In this document: piece after piece, positions 42,005-49,895 of the stretch
How the letters are laid out: every line of letters begins with the position of its first letter
How positions within the stretch are numbered: position 1 is the first letter of the stretch
Assembly: GCF_025264685.1 (NCBI RefSeq)
Contig: NZ_CP073721.1
Location: forward strand, 1,293,001 to 1,357,000
DNA from: Dactylosporangium roseum
GTDB taxonomy: Bacteria; Actinomycetota; Actinomycetes; Mycobacteriales; Micromonosporaceae
DNA length: 64,000 nucleotides
Reading direction: 5' to 3'
Program-made: the position numbers and the translations under genes
The notes under the pieces: generated by a model
The model's database searches: none
Told to the model about the DNA's origin: nothing
Seen by the model: only the letters and a program-made list of their open reading frames with translations

Positions 42005-42207
42005 CCCGACGCATCGACAGACAGCCGGAAACCGCGGCAGACACCCGGTTTTTCGACCTGCGCGAGTCCGGCTACACCGGCTGGATCGATCAGGACGGCT
42101 ACGCGGTCGCCGGGCCGCCGGCATGGCCGACCAGCACCGCCGACACCGCCGACACCGCCGAGGCCGCCGAGGCCGCGGACGGGGACGGGGACGGGGACGA
42201 GTGGTGA
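42001..42207 (+). CDS. small acidic protein
   Basis: A 68-residue protein: RFFDLRESGYTGWIDQDGYA, then an acidic repeat tail (TADTADTAEAAEAADGDGDG). GTG at 42001 overlaps the stop of the coupling-protein gene (GTGA). Function unknown. Confidence 0.6.
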   Translation: MTRRIDRQPETAADTRFFDLRESGYTGWIDQDGYAVAGPPAWPTSTADTADTAEAAEAADGDGDGDEW

Positions 42208-42404
42208 CCGGCACTGACCGCGAAGAGGAGATCCGGTTCCGGGACTGGCTGCGCACCCTCGACGCGCAGCCGTCCGAGGTCAACGGCGACAACCGTTGGA
42301 ATCACAACGTCATCGCGGACACGTGGGACTACGTCACCGACCCCATCCCCACCGGTACCGCCGCACGGGTCGACACGGCCGACGACGACACGGACGGGAT
42401 GTGA
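42204..42404 (+). CDS. small acidic protein
   Basis: A 66-residue protein (REEEIRFRDWLRTLDAQPSE, NRWNHNVIADTWDYVTDPIP) with an acidic end. GTG at 42204 overlaps the previous stop. No family recognised; kept because of tight coupling and codon pattern. Confidence 0.55.
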   Translation: MTGTDREEEIRFRDWLRTLDAQPSEVNGDNRWNHNVIADTWDYVTDPIPTGTAARVDTADDDTDGM

Positions 42405-42408
42405 CCCG

Positions 42409-42663
42409 TTGACGACACCGTACGGAATCGACCCGGACGAGTGGGCCGAGGCGATGCGCGACGCGATGCTCACCGGCGGCGCCACCGAGGCCGAAGCGAT
42501 CGCCGAAGCGGACCAGGCCCGCGCCTGGTTGACGGACCCGGCCCGCGCCAACGACCCCACGTACGTGCTGCACAACACCACGGAGGACATCCGGCAGTGG
42601 GAAGCCGAGCTGTCCAGCACCGCCGACACCGCGGACGACACCGACGACGCGGACACCTTCTGA
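42409..42663 (+). CDS. small acidic protein with DADTF tail
   Basis: An 84-residue helical protein (PDEWAEAMRDAMLTGGATEA, AIAEADQARAWLTDPARAND) ending in an Asp/Thr tail, DDTDDADTF. TTG start at 42409, close behind the previous gene. The same DADTF tail ends the protein at 42752-43099. Confidence 0.58.
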   Translation: MTTPYGIDPDEWAEAMRDAMLTGGATEAEAIAEADQARAWLTDPARANDPTYVLHNTTEDIRQWEAELSSTADTADDTDDADTF

Positions 42664-42675
42664 CCCTGTGCTGAT

Positions 42676-42731
42676 CCTGCCCGGCGCGCGGCCCTCTGGC
42701 CTAGGAACCGTGACCGCGCGCCGGCCCCCTC
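42676..42731 (+). repeat. hairpin repeat copy 2
   Basis: The same 56-bp unit as at 40184, with a single change in the right arm (GACC for GGCC) that leaves one mismatch in the stem. It is followed directly by CACAACGGAGGAACC and the start of the gene at 42752. Confidence 0.9.
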
Positions 42732-42751
42732 ACAACGGAGGAACCCACATC

Positions 42752-43099
42752 ATGACAACCGATTCGCAGTCCGGCTCCGGCTCGACGTTCGATCCCGCCG
42801 CGTTCAGGCAGCGGGCGATCGAGCAGGCAACGCTGTCGTGCAGCCGCGACGCGGACGCGTTCGACCGTGACGCGCAACGACTCGACGCCACCGGCAACCA
42901 CGACCGGGCCACCACCCAGCGGCACACCGCCGCCGCGATCCGCGAGGTCGCCGCAGGCTGGTCCGACGCACCGAGTGCAGCCGTTGACCTGCAAGCCGCC
43001 GAGCGGTTCGCCGCAACGGCCGCGCGCCTGGCACCGGCCGACAGTCACACCGACACCGACACCGACGACAACACCGACGACGACGCGGACACCTTCTGA
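42752..43099 (+). CDS. hypothetical protein with DADTF tail
   Basis: A 115-residue protein beginning MTTDSQSGSGSTFDPAAFRQ, with helices (DADAFDRDAQRLDATGNHDR, TAAAIREVAAGW) and an acidic Asp/Thr tail ending DDDADTF. ATG at 42752 follows a GGAGGAA ribosome site supplied by the repeat unit. Its MTTD start is shared with the TraB gene, because the repeated junction includes the start. Confidence 0.6.
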   Translation: MTTDSQSGSGSTFDPAAFRQRAIEQATLSCSRDADAFDRDAQRLDATGNHDRATTQRHTAAAIREVAAGWSDAPSAAVDLQAAERFAATAARLAPADSHTDTDTDDNTDDDADTF

Positions 43100-43132
43100 T
43101 CTGTGCTGACCCTGTTCTGATCCTGTGCTGAT

Positions 43133-43188
43133 CCTGCCCGGCGCGCGGTCCTCTGGCCTAGGAACCGTGACCGCGCGCCGGCCCCCTC
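43133..43188 (+). repeat. hairpin repeat copy 3, before traB
   Basis: The third 56-bp copy. The left arm has GGTC and the right arm GACC, so the pair that is C-G in copy 1 and broken in copy 2 is restored as T-A. Duplication with copy 2 extends into the ribosome site and the start codons of the following gene. Confidence 0.9.
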
Positions 43189-43208
43189 ACAACGGAGGAA
43201 CCCTCATC

Positions 43209-45470
43209 ATGACAACCGACCCGCACCCCGGGGAAGGGCGGGCTGACGACAGCGTGTCGACAGCCGAGACCGACGCCGCCGTGCTCGACCTAACCGCGGC
43301 CCGCGCCCGCCGCGGCGCCACCGACCCACCCGACCATGACCCGGCTGTCGGCACTGCTGTCGGGCCGGCTGTCGACAACCACGGCGACACGGCCGGTCGC
43401 CCGGACCCTCGCCCGGACGCTCGCTCCGACGCACCCGACACGCACTTTGACGTGGCGCTGGACGAGGAACCGCAGCCCGGCGGGGCGCTGGTCGACCCGC
43501 CACCGGTCGACAAGGCCGGACGACAGCCGATCATCCCGGCCCGGCTGATGGGCTGGCAGAACTTCAAGGCCACCTTGCGCGACATCGCCACCGACACGCT
43601 GCACCGCTCCGCCTACCACGCGGTCCGCGCACCCTGGTACGGCCTCCAGGCCGGACTCTGGTCGACTGTCGGCGTGGTCCGGCTGATCGGCCGACAGTTG
43701 CGCTGGTGGTGGCTGTCGGAACAGTACGGACTCCGGCAGGCCGCCGCGGACGCCAACGACCCGCAGACGTGGTACCGGCTGCACCGCGAGGTCAAGGCCA
43801 CCCGCGCGTGGCGCGGCATCGTCCTGGCCGCCGAGACCGCAGCTCTCGCCATCGGCGGGCCGGTCGCCTACGCCCTCGCACCGTGGTGGGTCGTCGGGCT
43901 GGCCGCGGCCGGCGCGGTGTGCGGGCTGGCCCGGCTCGGCCGGCCCGAGGACCGGCCGATCCTGCGTCCGGCGGTGGTCACCGGACGGTACCGGCGGGTC
44001 AACCCGGACATCATCCTGCGCGCCTACTACGCCGCCCGGCTCGGGCACCCGGACAAGCCGGATCAGCAGATCACGTTCGCCTCCACGATGTCCCGCGACG
44101 CCACCGGCACCGGGTCGCAGGTGCTCATCGACCTGCCGTACGGCAAGGGGTGGGACGACGTGGTCAACGCCAAAGCAGCCATCGCGTCCGGCCTGGACGT
44201 GTCGGTCAACCAGGTGTATCTCACCAAGGACCCGACCTCGCACCGGCGGCATCTGCTGTTCGTCGCCGACCGCGACCCGCTTGCCATCCCGGCGGGCAAG
44301 ACACCACTACTGGACGGCAAGGTCCGTGACATCTGGACCGAGGCCCCCCTCGGGCTGGACGAGCGCGGGCGCAAGGTCGGGCTACTGCTGATGTGGATCA
44401 GCGTGCTCATCGGGGCGCAGCCACGCAAGGGCAAGACGTTCTTCACCCGGCTGCTCGCGCTGTACGCAGCGCTGGACCCGTACGTGACGCTGCTGGTGGT
44501 CGACGGGAAGATGTCCGCGGACTGGGACAAGTTCCGGCTCGTGGCGCACCGCTACGTGTGCGGCGTGGTCCCCAACAGCCGCGACAACGACCCGATCACC
44601 CACATGCTCGACATGCTGCGCGAGGTCAAAAAGCACATCGAGGACGTCAACGACTTCCTCTCCAAGCTGCCGACCTCCGAATGCCCCGAGGGGAAGATCA
44701 CGCGGGAACTGTCGCGCAAGTACCCGCTGCTACGGGTGTGGATGCTGGTCATGGAGGAGTTCCAGAACTACTTCGAGACCGACGACCAGGCGGTCAACAA
44801 GGAGATCGCCGCCCTGTTGTCGTTCATCAAAGCGGTCGGTCCCTCCGCGGGTGTGATCATCCTGTCCAGTTCACAGAAGCCGTCCGGCGTCGGCGCCGGG
44901 GACGTGCAGCGGCTGTTCAACCGCTACCGCGACAACCACGACGTACGGTTCGCGCTCAAGTGCGGCAACCGCATCGTGTCAGAGGCGATCCTCGGCGGTG
45001 ACGCCTACGCCGAGGGCTTCGACGCCTCCGCGCTGCCGGTGGGCATGCCGTACCGGGGTGTCGGCATCCTCTACGGCGCCAGCGACGACACCCCGACCGT
45101 GCGGACCTACCTGGCCGACCACACCGACGCCGAGCAGATCCTCACCGCGGCCCGCAAGCACCGCGAAGCGGCCGGCACCCTCACCGGGTTCGCCGTGGGT
45201 GAGGTCGTCGCCCGCCAGGCGCGTGACGTGCTGGCCGACGTCCGCGGCGTGTTCGAGGCCAACGAACCGGGCCTGCACTGGTCCACCATCGCCGAACGGC
45301 TCGCCGAGCGGCTGCCGGAGCACTACGACGGCATCACGGCCGAGGCGATCTCGGCAACGGTCCGCGGCCTTGGTGTACAGAGCGTAGGCGTCAAGGTCCG
45401 CGGCGTGAACAACCAAGGGTGCCGTCTGGAGCGCCTGAGCGCCGCGATCGACAACCGCGAGATCTCCTGA
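43209..45470 (+). CDS. TraB-like FtsK/SpoIIIE conjugal DNA translocase
   Basis: A 753-residue transfer ATPase. A disordered acidic N-terminal region of about 120 residues is followed by two membrane helices near residues 200-240, Walker A GAQPRKGKTFFTRL near residue 400, Walker B WMLVMEEFQNYF near residue 510, and a C-terminal winged helix (HWSTIAERLAERLPEHYDGI, AEAISATVRGLGV) that in TraB recognises the clt repeats. It forms a hexameric pump moving double-stranded DNA between hyphae and is the key transfer gene of AICEs. ATG at 43209 after ACGGAGGAA. The block 2 copy lacks both ends. Confidence 0.93.
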   Translation: MTTDPHPGEGRADDSVSTAETDAAVLDLTAARARRGATDPPDHDPAVGTAVGPAVDNHGDTAGRPDPRPDARSDAPDTHFDVALDEEPQPGGALVDPPPVDKAGRQPIIPARLMGWQNFKATLRDIATDTLHRSAYHAVRAPWYGLQAGLWSTVGVVRLIGRQLRWWWLSEQYGLRQAAADANDPQTWYRLHREVKATRAWRGIVLAAETAALAIGGPVAYALAPWWVVGLAAAGAVCGLARLGRPEDRPILRPAVVTGRYRRVNPDIILRAYYAARLGHPDKPDQQITFASTMSRDATGTGSQVLIDLPYGKGWDDVVNAKAAIASGLDVSVNQVYLTKDPTSHRRHLLFVADRDPLAIPAGKTPLLDGKVRDIWTEAPLGLDERGRKVGLLLMWISVLIGAQPRKGKTFFTRLLALYAALDPYVTLLVVDGKMSADWDKFRLVAHRYVCGVVPNSRDNDPITHMLDMLREVKKHIEDVNDFLSKLPTSECPEGKITRELSRKYPLLRVWMLVMEEFQNYFETDDQAVNKEIAALLSFIKAVGPSAGVIILSSSQKPSGVGAGDVQRLFNRYRDNHDVRFALKCGNRIVSEAILGGDAYAEGFDASALPVGMPYRGVGILYGASDDTPTVRTYLADHTDAEQILTAARKHREAAGTLTGFAVGEVVARQARDVLADVRGVFEANEPGLHWSTIAERLAERLPEHYDGITAEAISATVRGLGVQSVGVKVRGVNNQGCRLERLSAAIDNREIS

Positions 45471-45473
45471 ACG

Positions 45474-45510
45474 GTAGGGGCAGTCCTCCTACCGGTAGGA
45501 CTGCCCCTAC
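45474..45510 (+). terminator. hairpin after traB
   Basis: A 14-bp perfect stem (GTAGGGGCAGTCCT at 45474-45487 with its complement at 45497-45510), whose loop can pair further (CCTACCGGTAGG). It begins 4 bases after the traB stop. More GTAGG/CCTAC units follow to about 45565. It may be a terminator or part of a clt (transfer) site. Confidence 0.6.
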
Positions 45511-45607
45511 CCCCAGGCCCTACCGCCCTGGCCAGCCCACACCTTCCCAGGTAGGAGGTAGGGCCAGCGGCCCCTCACACCCGAAAACCGGCCCTGGAGG
45601 CACTTTC

Positions 45608-45886
45608 GTGGTCCCGATCGCCGCTACTACTACCCCCGACCCCGCCACCGCCGGACTCTTCCTCCTCTGCCTGATCGTCGTCACGTTCGGTTACGTCACG
45701 GCGTGCTGGCTCTGGCCGTTCGTGGCCTGCCGCCGCTGCCACGGCACCGGCAAACGACCCGCCCTGTTCGGCGGCAAGGCGTTCGGCATCTGCCGCCGCT
45801 GCGACGGCACCGGCCGCCGGCTACGCCCCGGCCGCCGCGTTCTCAACTACCTGCGCACCATCCGCGGAAGGGACACCAACCGATGA
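45608..45886 (+). CDS. membrane protein with DnaJ-type CxxCxGxG zinc motifs
   Basis: A 92-residue protein: one membrane helix (AGLFLLCLIVVTFGYVTACW), then CRRCHGTGKRPAL and CRRCDGTGRRLRP, two CxxCxGTG units that together form a small zinc finger as in the DnaJ cysteine-rich domain. GTG at 45608 follows CTGGAGG. Function unknown; similar small proteins follow traB in other AICEs. Confidence 0.7.
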   Translation: MVPIAATTTPDPATAGLFLLCLIVVTFGYVTACWLWPFVACRRCHGTGKRPALFGGKAFGICRRCDGTGRRLRPGRRVLNYLRTIRGRDTNR

Positions 45887-46212
45887 ACCCCATCACCCGC
45901 CGCACCCGCACCGCAGCCACCCGGTTCGACCCCCGCAAGCACACCGACTGGTGCGCCGGCGGGCACCGCTGCAACCTCGGCGAACACCGCGCCGACCCCC
46001 TCACCATCGACGTGCCCGGACTCGGCCGCGCACTGCTCACCCGCGTCCGTGGACGCGACGGCCGCGAACACGCCGAGGTGACCCTCACCGTCGCGCTCGC
46101 CGCGGACGAGCCCCGCGCCCGCGGGCAGTTGCTCGGGCTGGCCCGCGACCTCACCGCCGTGATCGAGCGGGCCACCGGCCCGGCCAGCACCGGCCAGCGG
46201 CGGGCAGCATGA
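45883..46212 (+). CDS. hypothetical AICE protein
   Basis: A 109-residue protein: HTDWCAGGHRCNLGEHRADP near the start (Cys/His-rich), then a beta-rich part (EHAEVTLTVALAADEPRARG) and a helix. ATG at 45883 overlaps the previous stop. No function known. Confidence 0.65.
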   Translation: MNPITRRTRTAATRFDPRKHTDWCAGGHRCNLGEHRADPLTIDVPGLGRALLTRVRGRDGREHAEVTLTVALAADEPRARGQLLGLARDLTAVIERATGPASTGQRRAA

Positions 46213-47060
46213 GTACGGTCGTTCGGGCCATCAGCTACGGCGGCGGTGTCCAGTCCACGGCCCTGCTGGTGCTCGCCGCCACGGGGCGGATCGACTTTCC
46301 GGTGTTCCTGTTCGCCAACGTCGGCGACGACTCGGAAGACCCGGCGACGCTCGCCTACCTCAACCGGTACGCCAAGCCCTACGCCGCGGCGCACGGCATC
46401 GAGCTACACGAGCTGCACCGGGTACGCCGCGACGGCAGTACCGAAACGCTGTACGGCCGGCTGACCCGGCCCCAGTCACGGTCGCTGCCGATCCCGGTCC
46501 GGATGTCCAACGGCGCACCCGGCACGCGAAGCTGTACCGCCGATTTCAAAATCAAGGTCATCGGCCGGTGGCTGAAAGCGCACGGCGCCAGCGAAGCGGC
46601 CCGCGCAGTGGTCGGCATCGGCATCAGCCTCGATGAGATCGAGCGGGTCAACGCCCGCCGAGCCATGGCCTACGAGCGGCCGGTGTATCCGCTCCTCGAC
46701 CACGATCCGCCGCTACGGCGCATCGACTGCCAACGCATCATCCTGGCCGCTGGCCTGCCGATCCCGCCGAAGTCGGCGTGTTGGTTCTGTCCCATGCGGC
46801 GGCCGTCGACGTGGGCCGAGATGCGCCGTGACCGGCCAGCACTGTTCGACCGCTCGTGTGCGCTGGAGGAGCTGCTCAACCAGCGGCGCGCCATGCTCGG
46901 CCGCGACCCGGTGTACCTCACCCGGTTCAACCGGCCGCTACGGGCCGCCGTCAGCACCGCACAAGCCACCCTGCCCGGCCTGTCACCCGACCGATCGCCC
47001 GGCCTCGATCACGCCGACGACGAGGGCGGCTACTGCGACAACGGGGCGTGCTTCACATGA
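46209..47060 (+). CDS. PAPS-reductase-like PP-loop ATPase
   Basis: A 283-residue protein with an N-terminal PP-loop, SYGGGVQSTALLVLAA, as in PAPS reductases and DndC-like enzymes. It also has LFANVGDDSEDPATLAYL, TRSCTADFKIKVIGRWLK (the basic RxCTxxFKI segment) and two Cys in SACWFCPMRR. It probably activates a substrate by adenylation; in DndC-like proteins this leads to sulfur insertion into DNA or tRNA. No other dnd gene is present, so the role in the element is unknown. ATG at 46209 overlaps the previous stop, in an unbroken transfer-replication gene string. Confidence 0.85.
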   Translation: MSTVVRAISYGGGVQSTALLVLAATGRIDFPVFLFANVGDDSEDPATLAYLNRYAKPYAAAHGIELHELHRVRRDGSTETLYGRLTRPQSRSLPIPVRMSNGAPGTRSCTADFKIKVIGRWLKAHGASEAARAVVGIGISLDEIERVNARRAMAYERPVYPLLDHDPPLRRIDCQRIILAAGLPIPPKSACWFCPMRRPSTWAEMRRDRPALFDRSCALEELLNQRRAMLGRDPVYLTRFNRPLRAAVSTAQATLPGLSPDRSPGLDHADDEGGYCDNGACFT

Positions 47061-48259
47061 CCCCCGGCCCTGGCAGGTGCGGCTTCTGGTTCGGCGACCT
47101 GACGCGGTTCTGCGGCGCCGCCGAAGATGTGCGGCCGTACCTGCCGGGGTGGCGCTGTCCGCTGCACACGCCCGCGGCGATCGCCGGACGGGCCGAACCG
47201 CCGTCCGTTCCGCTGCGCCCGCCGCCGACCTTTGGAGAGTCCACAATGGCACTTCGTGCTGACCCTCAGGCGTTGCTGCGCAACGCATTGGCCGCCGCCG
47301 CGCGTGGCTGGCACGTCTTCCCGCTCCGCCCCGACAACCGGCCCGGAGCCGATGACGACGAGGCCAAGCGGCCCGCGTTCCCCGCCCGCTGCACCGCCGA
47401 ACACTGCGACCAAACCGACCCGCGATGCCGGGCCGCCGGCCGGCACATCGGATGGGAGGAACGCGCCACCACCGACCCCGACCGGATTCAGCGGGCATGG
47501 AGCCGCGTCCCGTACGGCATCGGGATCGCGTGCGGCCCGTCCGGACTGCTGGTGGTCGACCTCGACCGGCCCAAGCCCGGCAAGGCCCGCCCGGACCGGT
47601 GGGCGATACCCGGCATCGAGGACGGGTTCGACGTGTTCGCCGAGGTCTGCGCCGAGGCCGGTCAGCCGTTGCCGACCGAGACGTACACCGTCACCACCGG
47701 CCGTAGCGGGACCCACCTCTACTTCCGCCACCCCGCCGAAGGCGAGCAGTTGCGCAACACCGGCGGAGACCGCGGCGGCGGCCTCGGCTGGCTGATCGAC
47801 ACCCGCAGTCACGGCGGCTACGTCGTGGCCGCGGGCAGTACCGTCGCCGGACGGCCGTACACCGTGGCGCACGACATCGACCCGGCACCGTTGCCCGGCT
47901 GGCTGGCCGAGCGGCTCCGCCCGGCGCCGCAACCGCCGGCCCGGCCCGCCGTGGTCCACCTCGCCGGACTCGGCCGGCAGACCAAGTTCCTGAACAAGGC
48001 GATCACCGCCAGCCTCGCCGCGATCGCCGCGGCCGGCGCACCCAACAGCGGCATTCTCAACAACGTGGTGTGGGGCGCGGCGGTGTCCCTCGGTCAGTTG
48101 GTGGCCGGCGGCGCGCTCAACGAGCACGACACGGAAGAGCTGCTGCTGGCCGCCGCGGTCGCTGCCGGGCACCCGGCCGCTGGGGCACGCAAGACGATCC
48201 GGTCCGGGTTCCGGCGCGGCGCCGAGCGTCCACGCAGCCTCGGAAGCGAGGCGGCATGA
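47057..48259 (+). CDS. bifunctional DNA primase/polymerase (prim-pol) replication protein
   Basis: A 400-residue frame. Residues 64-270 form a prim-pol domain: AARGWHVFPLRPDNRPGADD, GIACGPSGLLVVDLDRPKPG (catalytic DxD) and TGRSGTHLYFRHP. Prim-pol proteins with an adjacent helicase are one of the replication types of AICEs. Two starts are possible. ATG 47057 overlaps the previous stop and adds a 63-residue Cys-containing segment (CGFWFGDLTRFCGAAEDVR) that elsewhere looks like a separate small protein. ATG 47246 (MALRADPQALLRNAL) has its own GGAGAG ribosome site. Both products may be made. Confidence 0.85.
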   Translation: MTPGPGRCGFWFGDLTRFCGAAEDVRPYLPGWRCPLHTPAAIAGRAEPPSVPLRPPPTFGESTMALRADPQALLRNALAAAARGWHVFPLRPDNRPGADDDEAKRPAFPARCTAEHCDQTDPRCRAAGRHIGWEERATTDPDRIQRAWSRVPYGIGIACGPSGLLVVDLDRPKPGKARPDRWAIPGIEDGFDVFAEVCAEAGQPLPTETYTVTTGRSGTHLYFRHPAEGEQLRNTGGDRGGGLGWLIDTRSHGGYVVAAGSTVAGRPYTVAHDIDPAPLPGWLAERLRPAPQPPARPAVVHLAGLGRQTKFLNKAITASLAAIAAAGAPNSGILNNVVWGAAVSLGQLVAGGALNEHDTEELLLAAAVAAGHPAAGARKTIRSGFRRGAERPRSLGSEAA

Positions 48260-49869
48260 GTAGCACGGCCGCGCCCGCCGCTGCACCGACCGACTCGCCG
48301 GGCCGTGAGCCGCGGCGGGTGGAGGTCGGTTCCGGCCCGGAAACGATCCGGGTCCTCAAGGCCGAACTGGTCAACGGGCTGCTGCCCGACACCTACGTCT
48401 CAGAGGGAGCCCTGGTCCACATGGAAGAGATCTCCGGCGGGCAGATCAGCCCGGCCGCGGATGAAGACTCACCGCTGCCGATCGCGGCCAGTCCGCTCAC
48501 CCCGGCCACGTTCGCCGGCCTCCTTGCCGAGCACACCTACACCTACCGGTGGCGGGCACGCAAAGACGGCAACGGCGGTATCGAGACGTTCGAGGAGGAG
48601 TTCACCCCCTCGCGGGAAAACCTCGCGTCGGTGCTGGCCGGCAAGACCTGGCCGGGCGTGCCGCCGCTGCGCGGGGTGATCGGCGCGCCGGTCCTGCGCC
48701 GCGACGGCACCCTGTTGCAGCAACCCGGGTACGACCCGGCCACCGGCCTCTACCTCGCCTCCAAGGTCGACCTTCCGCCAGTGCCGGACCAGCCGACCAC
48801 ACAGCAGGTGGCCGAGGCGCGGGAGTTCCTGCTCACCCGGTTCCTGCGTGACTTTCCATGGTCCAGCCCCGCGGACAAGGCCAACTATGTGGCGCTGCTG
48901 GCAACGCCGATCCTGCGGCACTACACCCGGTCGTTGACCCCGTTCGCGCTGATCGACGCGACCATGCCCGCGTCCGGAAAATCGATCCTGACCGCCGGTC
49001 CGGGCATGCTCTACGGGCAGCGGGTCATGCCCTGGGCCTACACCGAAGAAGAGTTGCGCAAGTCCATCACGGCCGTGTTCGCGCAACAGGTCGGGGTGGT
49101 CATCTGGGACAACCTCGCCGAGGGCACCGTCATCGACTCGGCCAACTTGGCCCTGCTGGTCACGGCCGGGGTGTGGTCCGACCGGCAGCTCGGATCGTCG
49201 CGCAACGTCGCCGCGGTCAACGACCGGTTGTGGATGGCCACCGGCAACAATCTCCAGGTCGGCGGTGACATGGCCTCCCGGACCGTGCGAGTGCATTTGG
49301 ACCCGAACATGCCGCGGCCGGAACAGCGGGACCAGTCGAAATTCGGCATCCCGCACCTCGACCAGTGGATCACCATCCCGGCCAACCAGATGACCGTGTT
49401 GTCGCACCTGCTGGTGTTGGTGCTGGACTGGACCCGCAACGGCGCGCCCCGCGCCAACACGGTGTCGATGCGGCAGTTCACCCCGTGGGCGCAGGCCCTC
49501 GGCGGGTTCCTCGCCCACCACGGCATCGGCGGGTTCCTCACTAACGCCGCCGACGTGCGCGCCATCGACGAAGATGAAACGCGCTGGCGCGCCTTCCTTT
49601 CCTGCTGGCACAGCCTCCACAGCGGGCAGCAGATGACCGCCGCGGACCTGCGCCGTTCCGGAGAGCCGGACCACTTCGCCGGCAACGAAGTCGACCGGTG
49701 GGACGGACAGTTCATCACCACCCACACCGGGAAACTGCCCAACGCTCTCGCGCTCGGCCGGCTGCTCACCGGACAGGTCGGCCGGTGGCGCGGCGACTAC
49801 GTGATCCGGGCTGGCAAGAACGACCGCGGGGACCGCGCCGTGTACTGGGTCGAACACCACACCGGTTGA
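48256..49869 (+). CDS. AICE replication helicase/ATPase
   Basis: A 537-residue protein encoded with a 4-base overlap after the prim-pol gene. It contains FALIDATMPASGKSILTAGP (Walker A-like ASGKS) near residue 240, VGVVIWDNLAEGTVID (Walker B-like), and RLWMATGNNLQVGGDMASRT (sensor-type N and arginine finger region). It is a superfamily 3/AAA-like helicase as in plasmid and phage replication; with the prim-pol it should replicate the excised element from the adjacent palindromic region. ATG at 48256. Confidence 0.82.
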   Translation: MSSTAAPAAAPTDSPGREPRRVEVGSGPETIRVLKAELVNGLLPDTYVSEGALVHMEEISGGQISPAADEDSPLPIAASPLTPATFAGLLAEHTYTYRWRARKDGNGGIETFEEEFTPSRENLASVLAGKTWPGVPPLRGVIGAPVLRRDGTLLQQPGYDPATGLYLASKVDLPPVPDQPTTQQVAEAREFLLTRFLRDFPWSSPADKANYVALLATPILRHYTRSLTPFALIDATMPASGKSILTAGPGMLYGQRVMPWAYTEEELRKSITAVFAQQVGVVIWDNLAEGTVIDSANLALLVTAGVWSDRQLGSSRNVAAVNDRLWMATGNNLQVGGDMASRTVRVHLDPNMPRPEQRDQSKFGIPHLDQWITIPANQMTVLSHLLVLVLDWTRNGAPRANTVSMRQFTPWAQALGGFLAHHGIGGFLTNAADVRAIDEDETRWRAFLSCWHSLHSGQQMTAADLRRSGEPDHFAGNEVDRWDGQFITTHTGKLPNALALGRLLTGQVGRWRGDYVIRAGKNDRGDRAVYWVEHHTG

Positions 49870-49895
49870 CGGCCGGTCGAGCGGACTCAAAACCG

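Noticed and set aside
42140..42200. Short tandem repeats as a possible CRISPR or minisatellite
   Set aside because: They are codon repeats for an Asp/Thr/Ala tail within a gene; no spacer-repeat pattern. No CRISPR array was seen anywhere in the window.
46209..47060. A DNA phosphorothioation (Dnd) system
   Set aside because: Only a DndC-like PP-loop protein is present; DndA, B, D and E are absent from the window.
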